This document shows, piece by piece, positions 37,980-47,051 of a DNA stretch of 64,000 bases. The DNA is taken from assembly GCF_034008635.1 (NCBI RefSeq), contig NZ_CP125378.1:1602001-1666000 (forward strand). The letters are read 5' to 3'. Position numbers and translations under genes: made by a program. Source of the stretch: Pseudomonas sp. P8_229 (GTDB lineage Bacteria > Pseudomonadota > Gammaproteobacteria > Pseudomonadales > Pseudomonadaceae). Numbering within the stretch: the stretch's first letter is position 1; each line of letters begins with the position of its first letter. The notes under the pieces are model-generated. The model was not told the origin of the DNA. It saw only the letters and a program-made list of their open reading frames with translations, and did not search any database.

Positions 37980-38882
37980 ATGAGAATCTGGATAGTTGCA
38001 CTCGCACTGTTGTTCTCTGCTTGCAGCACTCCACCGATGGAGGTCACTCAGGTACCGCAGATGCCTTCAGGGGTCGGTGTCGCTGCCGAACTGCAAAAGC
38101 GCTATGACGAAACCATCAGAATGTGTAATGGCGCGTCCAGCCAGCCAGCCTTTCTCTGCTCCGGCCTGATGTTGCGCGCCACCGATACCCCGAACGGTTT
38201 CCATGTCTGGGACCCGAGTCCCGGTGCCATCGAACTGGGCGGAATGTCGTTCTCGTATTTGCGCAAAGACGCCAGTTTCAGGCACATGCCCTGGGACCGG
38301 AACAATGGCTACATCATTTACCCGGTATTGAAACGCCCGGTGGGCACTGTGCAAACCATGGTGCTGTGTGTGTTTCCCATCGACGGCGCGACATGGGGCC
38401 GGGATAAACCGGGCTGTGGTGCATCCGATGTTTACCCTGTCGTCAGTAAACGCTGCCAGTCCCAGAACATCACCACGGCCGAACAGTGGGTCGCCCACAC
38501 CTTCACCCACAACGTCGATTATTTCCGCTATCAGTGCAGCTTCGATGTGCGCGACGAAATGAATGAACTCGCCGCCGACTCGTTTTATCAAGCCATCCGC
38601 GCGATCGCGCTGAAACCCGTCGGGCGTCCGGGGTTCAATGAATTCAGCGAACTCATCATCAAAACCTGGCCGAAGGGGATCCCGGCACAACTGCCCATCG
38701 AAGCATTCTTCTACGTGGATAGCGGGCTGGCCGTGGCGAGGTATAACCAACGCGACTTCTACAACGAATCAAAAGGCAAAATCGTCCCGATCATAAAACT
38801 GACGATGCCGACCTCTACGCAGAATGCGCGGTTTGAATTCCGACAAGAAGATCAGGACGTCGCGCAATCCTGCTTGCCTTGA
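37980..38882 (+). CDS. Halovibrin (HvnA)-like lipoprotein
   Basis: The 300-residue protein starts with a lipoprotein signal peptide with the lipobox FSAC (lipid Cys near residue 14 from ATG at 37980). The mature part has the text GLMLRATDTPNGFHVWDPSP and YPVLKRPVGTVQ, which I recognise from proteins annotated as halovibrin HvnA in pseudomonads. Halovibrins of Vibrio fischeri were first reported as ADP-ribosylating proteins, a function that remains doubtful for this group. AGGAGG precedes the start. Six cysteines suggest disulfides in the periplasm. Confidence 0.75.
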   Translation: MRIWIVALALLFSACSTPPMEVTQVPQMPSGVGVAAELQKRYDETIRMCNGASSQPAFLCSGLMLRATDTPNGFHVWDPSPGAIELGGMSFSYLRKDASFRHMPWDRNNGYIIYPVLKRPVGTVQTMVLCVFPIDGATWGRDKPGCGASDVYPVVSKRCQSQNITTAEQWVAHTFTHNVDYFRYQCSFDVRDEMNELAADSFYQAIRAIALKPVGRPGFNEFSELIIKTWPKGIPAQLPIEAFFYVDSGLAVARYNQRDFYNESKGKIVPIIKLTMPTSTQNARFEFRQEDQDVAQSCLP

Positions 38883-38897
38883 TCACTGAGGTAATTG

Positions 38898-38949
38898 TTG
38901 ATCGCGCGTGACCTGAGGTGGACACCCACCGAAACGAATGCGCGATCAA
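38898..38949. repeat. Inverted repeat between hvnA-like and toxin genes
   Basis: TTGATCGCGC (38898-38907) and GCGCGATCAA (38940-38949) are perfect inverted copies 32 bases apart. They lie just after the halovibrin-like stop, about 100 bases before the large toxin gene. It may be an operator or a weak terminator, as there is no T run. Confidence 0.4.
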
Positions 38950-39046
38950 GCGATAACTATGTACCGCAGGGCTCTGTGACGGCTCGCCTCTAATGGCATG
39001 AATGCCCGGGATTTTCCGGCCTGCATGCCTTTTGGAGCCTTGTCGC

Positions 39047-42000
39047 ATGTCCCACGCACTGCCCCCTGCAACGGCCGATTTCGGCCTTGATCAACGACTA
39101 CAGCCACACGTCGATCAAAATCTTCACCTGTTGGCGACAGCGCGTTTGAACGACTGTCACCAGCAATGGCTGGATCTCATGGCCCACCACCCCCGGCAGC
39201 CCGAAAGCGCCTGGTGGGGTGCCCGCGCGCCCGGTACTGCGTTGTCGCGTCGCGACCATGCCCTGAGTCTCTATCACCTGCATTTCGAGGCCGCGATTCA
39301 ATGGGCGGATGCCGAAGGCAAGCTCGACTCCGCACAACGACACAGGCTGGCGCAGCTCCTCACACCTTCGAGCAAGATCGCTGCGGATCTGCGGGTCGCG
39401 CAACCGGTACTCAACCGTGTCGATAACAGCCGTCTGCGCTTGTACGGCACGTTGCTGATCCAGCTGGAGGAAACGGTACTGCTTTATCTGCCCGCGCACC
39501 CGCAACCGTTGATCCGTTTCGAACAGCAGACCGATCTTGAACGCTGGCTGATTGATCAGCACCCGGATCCGCTACGCACCACCTCGCTGGACTTCATCCA
39601 GTTCGGTAACGATCCGCTCACACGCGGAGTTGAACCATTGATGTCCACATCGGCAAGCACCGGCGCTGGTTGGGCCGCGCTCGACAAATTTTTTCCGGTC
39701 GCGCCCACTCTGCCTGAGAGCGCCGAGCCAACCGTCGATGAGGTTACGCCCTTTGGCTTGCTGGTGGCCGACATTCCCCTTGAGCTGCGCCGGCAGACGC
39801 TGGCGCGTGAACAGCGCGCGCTCGACCGTTTGCTTGGCGAGACCGCTGCCGCGGATCTGAACAGCCCGCAACGTCAGCAACTGGCGCAGCAGTTCGACGC
39901 GCTGAGCGAGGCCCGCCAAGCCAGTCATGATGCAGCATCGGCACTGCTAGACAACCGCGATCCACTGAAAATGCTCGAACTGCGCCATGCCACAAATGTC
40001 CATTACCACGCGCTGCTGCAGGCCCGAATCGCGGGGCTGCGCATCGAGGTCGAACTGCAACGGGTGCTCGATCACCTGAGCGTCGAGGAGCACCGGCGAA
40101 TCATCGCGTTGCTGGACGCACCTGAGCGCAACCCTCAGCTGGTCGACGGGGTGATTGCCCGCGTGTCGTTGTCGGCGGCAGACCAGGACCTTCCCCACAT
40201 CGAGGACCTGCATGGCGTGCTGATCATCGCCGCGTCTTTGGCGCTGGAGCCAGGCTCGACCGAAAGCCTGCTGCTCTACTGGCCGGGCCAGTTCGGCGGA
40301 CTGCAGCGCTTCGATTCGCGTCTGGCGCTGGAGCAGAACCTGTTCAAGCGCTCGCCCAACGATCACGAACTGGCCCTGCACCTGACGCCACTCAAGAGCG
40401 ATCCGCTCGCCTGGTCGCTTGATCAGCAGCTCTATCAGTGCGAACAACAAGCCGCGCAGATTCTGCACGACAACCCGTTGCCCACGCATGCCAGCGAGCG
40501 CAACAGCGAAATGGAAAAGCTGCGCGAACAACACCTGCCGCGCCTGACCCTGCCGCTCGCGCAGGCCCGTGAACGGGCATTTGCCGAGCGCCAGGAGCAA
40601 GATCACAGCGCCGCGCTGGCCGGCAACCTGCCCGCATGGTTCGACAACGTGGACGGCGCACACCGTGCACGGATCAAAACGCTGATCAGCCATTATCTCG
40701 TCGCCATTCGACGCGCCCATGCCTTGCTCGAGCGCGAACTCCCGCCGCGTCAGGCCTTCGCCGAAAAACGCATCGACGCCCGATTGCGCACAGACTTCTC
40801 GTTGGGAACACGTGTGTCCGTAAGCCTCGACCTGCCCGATTCCACGGTCTGGCAAAAAACCCTGATCGAGGGCGCCGCGCCCGGCACACCACAACGCAAT
40901 GTCCTGACGGCCAGCGCCAGACGCAGCGACATCACCCTCGAACAACTGGCACAGGACAACATCGACCAGGACATGGGGTGGCGCCTGTTGTTCATGCGGC
41001 TCAAGGTCAGCACCGAAGACGCCGCCGACCGGCGGAGCATCGAGGCCGGGCTCAAACCGGCCTACTTGCGCAAACTGGTGACAGAACTGGATCTGCCCGG
41101 ACGCTACGAAAGCCTGATTCGCCAGACGTTTTTCGGCACGCCGGCAGAACCTGTGTTCCAACAGGCCTGGCGCCGCGAATGCCTGAGCGAGCCGTGGCGC
41201 TTGATGCTCAAACTGCAAGGCGAATTCGCCCTGCTGCAAGGACACATCGACAGCGCCGGCCATGACCTGCTGAAGATTGCCATCGATGCGACAACACCTG
41301 AGGCTTACGCGGTCGATGGTCAACGCATAGCACTGCTGCCGGCGCATCTGACGGTCGGCGGTGAAGACACCGCGCATCAGGGACCGAGCACGCTCACAGG
41401 CGTGACGTTCATTGTCGAGCAAACCGCTGGCCTGACCCTGCTGTATCTGCCCGACAGCAGCGACGCCATCTTCCTGCGCCAGTACGAAACACTGGAACAG
41501 GCGCGCTTGGATCTGTTCAAGCGTTGCGTGGACAGCAAAATGGTCAACTATCTGGCCGGGCGCGCCGTGAGCGGCGATTTTGCCAGTCATGTCAGCCGGA
41601 TCGAGCAGGCGCAACTGCGCAACTTCGATGCCCTGATCGGCGTCGGAATGGCATGGCCCGCTACGACATCACTCGCCAACCATCTGCTGAACGTGCACAT
41701 GGGCCGGTTGCTGGAAGCCCATCGCAACAGCTCGCGCTCCAACGATGCGTTGTATCTGGAGCACTGCGCCTTGAAGTCCGGTGCGCTGTTCAATTACCTG
41801 AAAATGGCCATCGGCATGCTGCCGTTCATCGGCGCAGCGGTGGCCCTGTATGACGCCTGGAACAGCGCCAATCTGGCCGTGGCGGCGTTCTTGCGGGGTG
41901 AGATCGGTCAGGGGCTGGCCGAGGTGGAGGCGGTGCTGCTGTCACTGATCGATGCTGCCATGGACGTGCTTCCGGGGACGGTATCGGCCCCGGCTGCCGC

Positions 42001-44242
42001 ACGTCTGGTGACCCGTCGACGGCAACGCGCGGCATGGGGCAAACCGGCCGCGATACCGACGTCCTGGCAATGGGCCCGGCAGTCGCTCGATCGCTTCAAG
42101 GGTTACGAATACGAACACGAAATTTCCCTGGCCGGCCTGCACCCTGCCACCCACGGCGTCTACCGCAACGTCTACCGCCATGTCGATGGCGACTTCATCG
42201 TCCGTCAGGGCCGCACCTATCGCGTCCAGCTCGGCGATGCACCGCGCGGCTGGAGACTCTACGGCACCTGGCTTCGCGGCTACAAACAGCCGATCGCCCT
42301 CGACGAAAGCGGCCAGTGGAACACTCACTACGCGGTGTTCGGCACCGTGATGGAGGGGGGCGGCGCAGGCGGCGGCGCGGTACTCGGGCATCTGGCTGAC
42401 GGCATGGATCCGCTCTGGCCCGCCCCGATCCGCCAGTGGTTGCCGCGCTGGTGGACCGATCGGCAACTGCGCAGGCAATTGACCCTGACCAACACCGCCG
42501 ATGCCTACACCCGGCGCCTTGATACCCAGACGCGCAGTTCCAACCAACTGTTGGAGCGTTACAACCGGTTGTTGGAGCGTGACAACCAACTGTCCATTGC
42601 CGAGCGTCAATCTCTGGAAGCGACGGTCGATACCGCCTGCCTCAACGATATCGGACTGGCTCAGGAGCTCTACCAGAACGTTGCCGAACTACTGCCACTG
42701 AGTCACGGCAGAAAACGCCTGCTGCTCGAAGACATTCAAAGTCGCTGCGCATGGGCGCTGGTGGATCGCTCAATACAGCGCGCCGCGATTTCCCGCCAAC
42801 GCCTGCTGGAGCATCTGAACAGTGTCGACGCACTCGTTGCGCAGTCCGATGCGACGCCCTTCGATGACACCACAGCGCATTTAAGCCTCATGGCCCAACG
42901 CAAAGTCGTGCGCAAAAACTTCCTCAAGGAATTCGATCACCAGCACGGGCTCATCGAACAGGCCAATCTGTGGAACAGCCGCATCACCAACCGCGCACAC
43001 AAAGCCAAAATGACAGCGGAGCTTGCGCCACTCAACCAACGGTTTGGCGAAACCACGCACTATTACCTCAGAACCGCGCACATTCTGGAGATCATTACCC
43101 ACTATGAAGCGGTCGACGATCTGTCCTGGGTCTACTTCCACGTTCAACTCAAAGAAGCACGAGTCAAGGTCGGACGGGCGCTGCTGACGCAGCATCATCT
43201 ACCGGATGTGCAGGCCAGCCTTGCACAGCGCAACCGGGTGATCGAGGACTGCCTGGACACCTACGCAGGCTTTCGTCGGCAGTTGAACGCGTGGACGCTG
43301 GGTTATCCCCAGCACCTCGATCTTGAACAGGTCAAAGCGTTTCTCGATGGTCTGACCAAGGTTGAACAACATGCTCGCCAAGCGATCAGGCAGCGTCCGG
43401 CGATCAAGCCCAAAGAAGCGGGCGGCAAGCAATTGTTTGAAACCGAGGACAACCAATTGCTGATCGGTATCGAAAGTATTGATGCCGGAACCCGGCAAAA
43501 GCGCTTCACCATCGAAGGCATCGACGGTTATCAGGAAACCTGGTTACCGCGTTCGAGCGGCAAATACCATTTGCACGCTCAACCGGCGGCCTCTGCGCCC
43601 CCCTTGCCAGCCAACGTGCAGCCGCTGCTGAAAGAAGCCCGAAAGCGCCTGGCCGGCGTCCAGGCCTATAACAGCAAAGTCACCGGTTACGCGAGACAAG
43701 ACATGCTGCCCGTCGATCTGGAACACATGTTAGGCAGTGAAGCGACCGAACTGAGCACCCGTGCGAACGCCATCGCACGGCTCTCGCCAGCCGAGCCACT
43801 GGTCGTGCAATTGCAGGACCAGGCCCAGGAATTGATAAGCCTCGGCCGTACGTTGCGCATCGATCAGTCACTGCGCAGCAGAACCCCTACCGAGGGTTAT
43901 CTGGACTATCTGCTGCAACAGAAAATGCTCGATATCCGCAAGGAAGGCGCAATGCGCGCGCTGGGCAAGCGCGCTGACGGGCGCAAGGACTTTCTCCAGG
44001 AATATGAGGTGCGCGACCTCACCGCCAACCCGCCACGCACGCTGTGGTACGCACACTTTCACTACACCTCGGACAAAGTGCCGTTCCACGACTTCGTCAA
44101 AGCCCATCTGAAATTGCCAGAGCAGCGCAATCTCGGCCTGCAATGGCAACAGGCCCAAGCGACCAGCGGCGCTCAGGTCGAGGCGATCTGGCGCGGTGAT
44201 ATCGGCAAACCGCTGGGCATCCAGCATTTCGCCAACCTCTAA
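39047..44242 (+). CDS. Giant dermonecrotic-toxin-like protein (DUF6543 type)
   Basis: The 1731-residue protein has no signal peptide. Three similar modules contain a strand and turn of the form LLYLP or LLYWP followed by a short Phe-rich segment. They lie near residues 144 (VLLYLPAHPQP), 408 (LLLYWPGQF) and 797 (LTLLYLPDSS). This resembles the dermonecrotic toxin N-terminal family common in Pseudomonas. A hydrophobic segment (KMAIGMLPFIGAAVALY) near 912-930 and another near 965-1000 could insert in membranes. The C-terminal 700 residues are helical, with no catalytic motif I recognise. GGAG lies nine bases before ATG at 39047. It is a single gene with no immunity or secretion partner next to it. 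Confidence 0.75.
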   Translation: MSHALPPATADFGLDQRLQPHVDQNLHLLATARLNDCHQQWLDLMAHHPRQPESAWWGARAPGTALSRRDHALSLYHLHFEAAIQWADAEGKLDSAQRHRLAQLLTPSSKIAADLRVAQPVLNRVDNSRLRLYGTLLIQLEETVLLYLPAHPQPLIRFEQQTDLERWLIDQHPDPLRTTSLDFIQFGNDPLTRGVEPLMSTSASTGAGWAALDKFFPVAPTLPESAEPTVDEVTPFGLLVADIPLELRRQTLAREQRALDRLLGETAAADLNSPQRQQLAQQFDALSEARQASHDAASALLDNRDPLKMLELRHATNVHYHALLQARIAGLRIEVELQRVLDHLSVEEHRRIIALLDAPERNPQLVDGVIARVSLSAADQDLPHIEDLHGVLIIAASLALEPGSTESLLLYWPGQFGGLQRFDSRLALEQNLFKRSPNDHELALHLTPLKSDPLAWSLDQQLYQCEQQAAQILHDNPLPTHASERNSEMEKLREQHLPRLTLPLAQARERAFAERQEQDHSAALAGNLPAWFDNVDGAHRARIKTLISHYLVAIRRAHALLERELPPRQAFAEKRIDARLRTDFSLGTRVSVSLDLPDSTVWQKTLIEGAAPGTPQRNVLTASARRSDITLEQLAQDNIDQDMGWRLLFMRLKVSTEDAADRRSIEAGLKPAYLRKLVTELDLPGRYESLIRQTFFGTPAEPVFQQAWRRECLSEPWRLMLKLQGEFALLQGHIDSAGHDLLKIAIDATTPEAYAVDGQRIALLPAHLTVGGEDTAHQGPSTLTGVTFIVEQTAGLTLLYLPDSSDAIFLRQYETLEQARLDLFKRCVDSKMVNYLAGRAVSGDFASHVSRIEQAQLRNFDALIGVGMAWPATTSLANHLLNVHMGRLLEAHRNSSRSNDALYLEHCALKSGALFNYLKMAIGMLPFIGAAVALYDAWNSANLAVAAFLRGEIGQGLAEVEAVLLSLIDAAMDVLPGTVSAPAAARLVTRRRQRAAWGKPAAIPTSWQWARQSLDRFKGYEYEHEISLAGLHPATHGVYRNVYRHVDGDFIVRQGRTYRVQLGDAPRGWRLYGTWLRGYKQPIALDESGQWNTHYAVFGTVMEGGGAGGGAVLGHLADGMDPLWPAPIRQWLPRWWTDRQLRRQLTLTNTADAYTRRLDTQTRSSNQLLERYNRLLERDNQLSIAERQSLEATVDTACLNDIGLAQELYQNVAELLPLSHGRKRLLLEDIQSRCAWALVDRSIQRAAISRQRLLEHLNSVDALVAQSDATPFDDTTAHLSLMAQRKVVRKNFLKEFDHQHGLIEQANLWNSRITNRAHKAKMTAELAPLNQRFGETTHYYLRTAHILEIITHYEAVDDLSWVYFHVQLKEARVKVGRALLTQHHLPDVQASLAQRNRVIEDCLDTYAGFRRQLNAWTLGYPQHLDLEQVKAFLDGLTKVEQHARQAIRQRPAIKPKEAGGKQLFETEDNQLLIGIESIDAGTRQKRFTIEGIDGYQETWLPRSSGKYHLHAQPAASAPPLPANVQPLLKEARKRLAGVQAYNSKVTGYARQDMLPVDLEHMLGSEATELSTRANAIARLSPAEPLVVQLQDQAQELISLGRTLRIDQSLRSRTPTEGYLDYLLQQKMLDIRKEGAMRALGKRADGRKDFLQEYEVRDLTANPPRTLWYAHFHYTSDKVPFHDFVKAHLKLPEQRNLGLQWQQAQATSGAQVEAIWRGDIGKPLGIQHFANL

Positions 44243-44252
44243 GACAGAAAAA

Positions 44253-44279
44253 CAGCGGGGCACAGGAAGTGCCCCGCTG
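44253..44279 (-). terminator. Hairpin after the toxin gene, terminator shape only on the reverse strand
   Basis: CAGCGGGGCAC and GTGCCCCGCTG form a perfect 11-base stem. The A run lies on the left, so a T run follows it only for reverse transcription. It is 10 bases after the toxin stop and may still end or protect that transcript. Confidence 0.6.
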
Positions 44280-44365
44280 CGACTTCAGCGGTCGACAGCC
44301 CCGCCAACATGAGACAAACTCACCGTCTTCGCCCTGTTCACAAATTTTATTCATGGAGCCCTGCG

Positions 44366-45283
44366 GTGCTTGAAATCCGTCATTTGAAAACCCTGCATGC
44401 CCTGCGCGAAGCCGACAGCCTGGTCGATGCCGCCGACCGCCTGCACCTGACCCAATCGGCGCTGTCCCACCAGTTCAAGGAACTGGAGGAGCGCATGGGC
44501 ATGCCGTTGTTCGTGCGCAAGACCAAACCGGTGCGCTTCACCAGCGCCGGTTTGCGCCTGCTGCAACTGGCTGATGCAACCCTGCCGCTGCTGCGCGCCG
44601 CCGAACGCGACATAAGCCGACTGGCCGGTGGCACTGCCGGGCGCCTGCACATGGCGATCGAGTGCCACAGCTGCTTCCAGTGGCTGATGCCGACCATCGA
44701 CCAGTTCCGCGATGCCTGGCCGGAAGTCGAACTCGACCTCGCCTCGGGCTTCGCCTTCGCTCCGCTGCCGGCACTGGCCCGTGGTGACCTGGACCTGGTG
44801 GTGACCTCCGATCCGCTGGACATCGCCGGTATCACCTACGTGCCGCTGTTCACCTACGAAGCGATGCTCGCGGTTGCCAACCAGCATCCACTGGCGAGCA
44901 AACCCTACATCGTGCCCGAAGACCTGCTGACTGAAACCCTGATCACCTACCCGGTGGAACGCGATCGGCTGGACATTTTCACCCGTTTCCTCGAACCGGC
45001 CGACATCGAACCGGCGCAGGTCCGCACTTCGGAGCTGTCGGTGATGATGATGCAACTGGTCGCCAGCGGCCGTGGCGTCTGCGGCATGCCGCACTGGGCG
45101 CTGCACGAGTACAGCTCGCGTGGCTATGTGAAGGCCAAGCGGCTGGGCGAGAAAGGCCTGTTTGCCACGCTGTACGCGGCGATCCGCGCCGACATGCTGG
45201 ATGCGCCGTACATGCGCGATTTCCTGCTGACGGCCAAGGACACGTCGTTCTCGACGCTGGATGGGGTCAGCGCGGTGCGCTGA
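44366..45283 (+). CDS. metR: LysR-family methionine regulator
   Basis: The 305-residue regulator has a winged helix at the N-terminus (LVDAADRLHLTQSALSHQFK) and the LysR effector domain. MetR uses homocysteine to control methionine synthesis genes. The start is a GTG at 44366 giving VLEIRHLKTLHALRE. GGAG about seven bases upstream supports it over ATG codons further upstream. The P. aeruginosa gene lies downstream of the hydrolase PA3586, as here with insertions between. No met gene lies divergent to it. Confidence 0.92.
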   Translation: MLEIRHLKTLHALREADSLVDAADRLHLTQSALSHQFKELEERMGMPLFVRKTKPVRFTSAGLRLLQLADATLPLLRAAERDISRLAGGTAGRLHMAIECHSCFQWLMPTIDQFRDAWPEVELDLASGFAFAPLPALARGDLDLVVTSDPLDIAGITYVPLFTYEAMLAVANQHPLASKPYIVPEDLLTETLITYPVERDRLDIFTRFLEPADIEPAQVRTSELSVMMMQLVASGRGVCGMPHWALHEYSSRGYVKAKRLGEKGLFATLYAAIRADMLDAPYMRDFLLTAKDTSFSTLDGVSAVR

Positions 45284-45334
45284 TTCACCCAACTCGATCG
45301 CCCTGCTTGAACATTTGCGGGATAAAAAGATTCA

Positions 45335-45366
45335 TTGTGGTGAGGGGATTTATCCCCTCACCACAA
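45335..45366. repeat. Short inverted repeat TTGTGGTGAGGGGAT, solo element
   Basis: Fifteen-base arms (45335-45349 and 45352-45366) are separated by two T. The arm sequence is the same as the outer part of the 58967-59098 element. It lies between the convergent metR and GNAT genes and may act as their terminator. Confidence 0.8.
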
Positions 45367-45388
45367 AAGCCCCTCACTTAGGGGGCGA

Positions 45389-45886
45389 TCAGAGTTCACG
45401 CCACATGTGGATCTTGTCGAAGTAGTCTTCGCCGACCCGTACCGCCAGCGGCTCAAGCCCGAACTGGATGAAGCCGCAGCGCTGGTACAGGTTGAACGCG
45501 GCGTCATTGCCGGCGGTGACGGTGAGCTGGACGACTTTCAGTTCGGGATGGTTTTGCGCTTCGGCCAGCGCGGCCTGCACCAATTCATGCCCCAGACCGT
45601 GCTGACGAAAGTCGGCTGACACATACATACCGAACAGGGTGGCCTTGTGGCGGGCCTTTTCCCGGGGTTCGAAGGCCAGGCCGACGATCCCGGCCAACGT
45701 GCCTGTTTCGAACGCGCCAAGCACCACATCGAGCTTGCTGGTCAGGCGCCCTTCCCACCAGCTCAACGGCATCACTGCGCGCTCGCGCACACTGGAGGTG
45801 AACGCCTGCGGGTGGCGGTCGTAGGCCTCCAGCATCAATTCGCGGTAGGCCAGCGCGTGGCTGGCGTCCAGCCGTTCGATCCACAT
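45389..45886 (-). CDS. GNAT family N-acetyltransferase
   Basis: The 165-residue protein has the GNAT acetyl-CoA loop VSADFRQHGLGHELV and the C-terminal NDAAFNLYQRCGF strand. It starts three bases after the stop of the LysE gene, with AGGA about ten bases before ATG at 45886. A longer frame into the LysE gene is not used. The substrate is unknown. It forms a cluster with LysE and possibly the NUDIX gene. Confidence 0.88.
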   Translation of the reverse strand: MWIERLDASHALAYRELMLEAYDRHPQAFTSSVRERAVMPLSWWEGRLTSKLDVVLGAFETGTLAGIVGLAFEPREKARHKATLFGMYVSADFRQHGLGHELVQAALAEAQNHPELKVVQLTVTAGNDAAFNLYQRCGFIQFGLEPLAVRVGEDYFDKIHMWREL

Positions 45887-45888
45887 GT

Positions 45889-46527
45889 TCAGGCCGTCCT
45901 GCGTTGTTCCAGCATCAGGCGCACCGCCAGGCCACCGAGCACAAAGCCCATGAAGTAGCGCTGGATTGCCAGCCACGTCGGGTTACGCACGAACCACGAG
46001 GCAATGCCTGCCGCAAACAACGCGATCAGCAGATTGACGCTGAAACTGACGCTGATCTGGGTCAGGCCGAGGATGATGCTCTGGGTGAACACCGAGCCGT
46101 GTTCGGGGGTGATGAATTGCGGAAACACCGAAAGGTAGAAGACCGCGATTTTCGGGTTCAAGGCGCTGGTGAGAAAGCCCATGGTGATCAGTCTGCGCGA
46201 GGAGTCCGGCGGCAATTGCTGCGCCTCGAACGGCGAGCGCGCACCGGGTTTCACCGCTTGCCAGGCCAGCCACAGCAAGTACAGCGCACCGGCCCACTTC
46301 AACACTTCATAGGCCATCGGCACCGCCAAAAACACCGCAGTCAAACCGGCAGCCGCCGCGAACATGTGCACGAAGAATCCACCCACCACGCCCAACAACG
46401 ACGTGACCCCGGCCTTGCGTCCCTGACAGATCGAACGCGAGATCAGGTAAATCATGTTCGGCCCCGGCGTCAGCACCATCAACAGCGCGGCGGCGGCGAA
46501 GATCAGCAAGTCTTGAAGCGGGATCAT
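45889..46527 (-). CDS. LysE/RhtB-family amino acid exporter
   Basis: The 212-residue inner-membrane protein has about six membrane helices and the family N-terminus LTPGPNMIYLISRSI. Members export amino acids or homoserine lactone-like compounds. The gene follows the NUDIX gene by 23 bases and is coupled to the GNAT gene. The substrate cannot be told from the sequence. Confidence 0.9.
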   Translation of the reverse strand: MIPLQDLLIFAAAALLMVLTPGPNMIYLISRSICQGRKAGVTSLLGVVGGFFVHMFAAAAGLTAVFLAVPMAYEVLKWAGALYLLWLAWQAVKPGARSPFEAQQLPPDSSRRLITMGFLTSALNPKIAVFYLSVFPQFITPEHGSVFTQSIILGLTQISVSFSVNLLIALFAAGIASWFVRNPTWLAIQRYFMGFVLGGLAVRLMLEQRRTA

Positions 46528-46550
46528 GGCAGTGTCCTTTGCGTGAATGT

Positions 46551-46985
46551 TCAGGCGAGCGCGGTCAGCGAATTGCGATAAAACGGCAGGATCAGGTCGC
46601 GTGTCAATGGCGCCAGCACCAGACCAGCGTCAGTGGCCGGGTCGATCCAGAGCACTTCCTCGATTTCGGCAGCCGGGGTGACTTCGACATCAATGGTCAG
46701 TTGAAAGATCTCCGCTTGAACGACAAACCCCGGCTCGTTGGCCGCAGGCGCCGAGAACTGGCCGAGAAAAGACGCCTGCGCCGGATCGATCTGCAGGCCC
46801 AGCTCTTCCTCCAGCTCACGGGCCAGCGCATGCACCGGCAACTCATGCGCTTCGATCTTGCCGCCCGGTTGCATGAACGCCGTGGTGCCGCGCTTGCGCA
46901 CCAGCAGGGTCTGGCCTTCAGTGTTGAGCAACAAGGCGGCGGCAATACGGATAAGACGTGGAGGTGCAACGGATGCAGAGGTCAT
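46551..46985 (-). CDS. NUDIX hydrolase
   Basis: The 144-residue protein contains the NUDIX box in GGKIEAHELPVHALARELEEELGL (the GX5EX7REUXEEXGU pattern, with key residues G, E, R, E, E, E). NUDIX enzymes cleave nucleoside diphosphates linked to another group. It is the first of three closely spaced reverse-strand genes. The start ATG follows a GGTGG-type site. Confidence 0.9.
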   Translation of the reverse strand: MTSASVAPPRLIRIAAALLLNTEGQTLLVRKRGTTAFMQPGGKIEAHELPVHALARELEEELGLQIDPAQASFLGQFSAPAANEPGFVVQAEIFQLTIDVEVTPAAEIEEVLWIDPATDAGLVLAPLTRDLILPFYRNSLTALA

Positions 46986-47051
46986 GGGTCAGCCACCGGC
47001 CTGGAAAAACCGCAAGGATCCCATGCCCGTCCAATGACGTCACCTCGCAGA

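Noticed and set aside
39947..41614. A 555-codon reverse open frame inside the giant toxin gene
   Set aside because: There is no start signal or domain, and the forward frame is continuous over 5.2 kb with consistent repeat modules.
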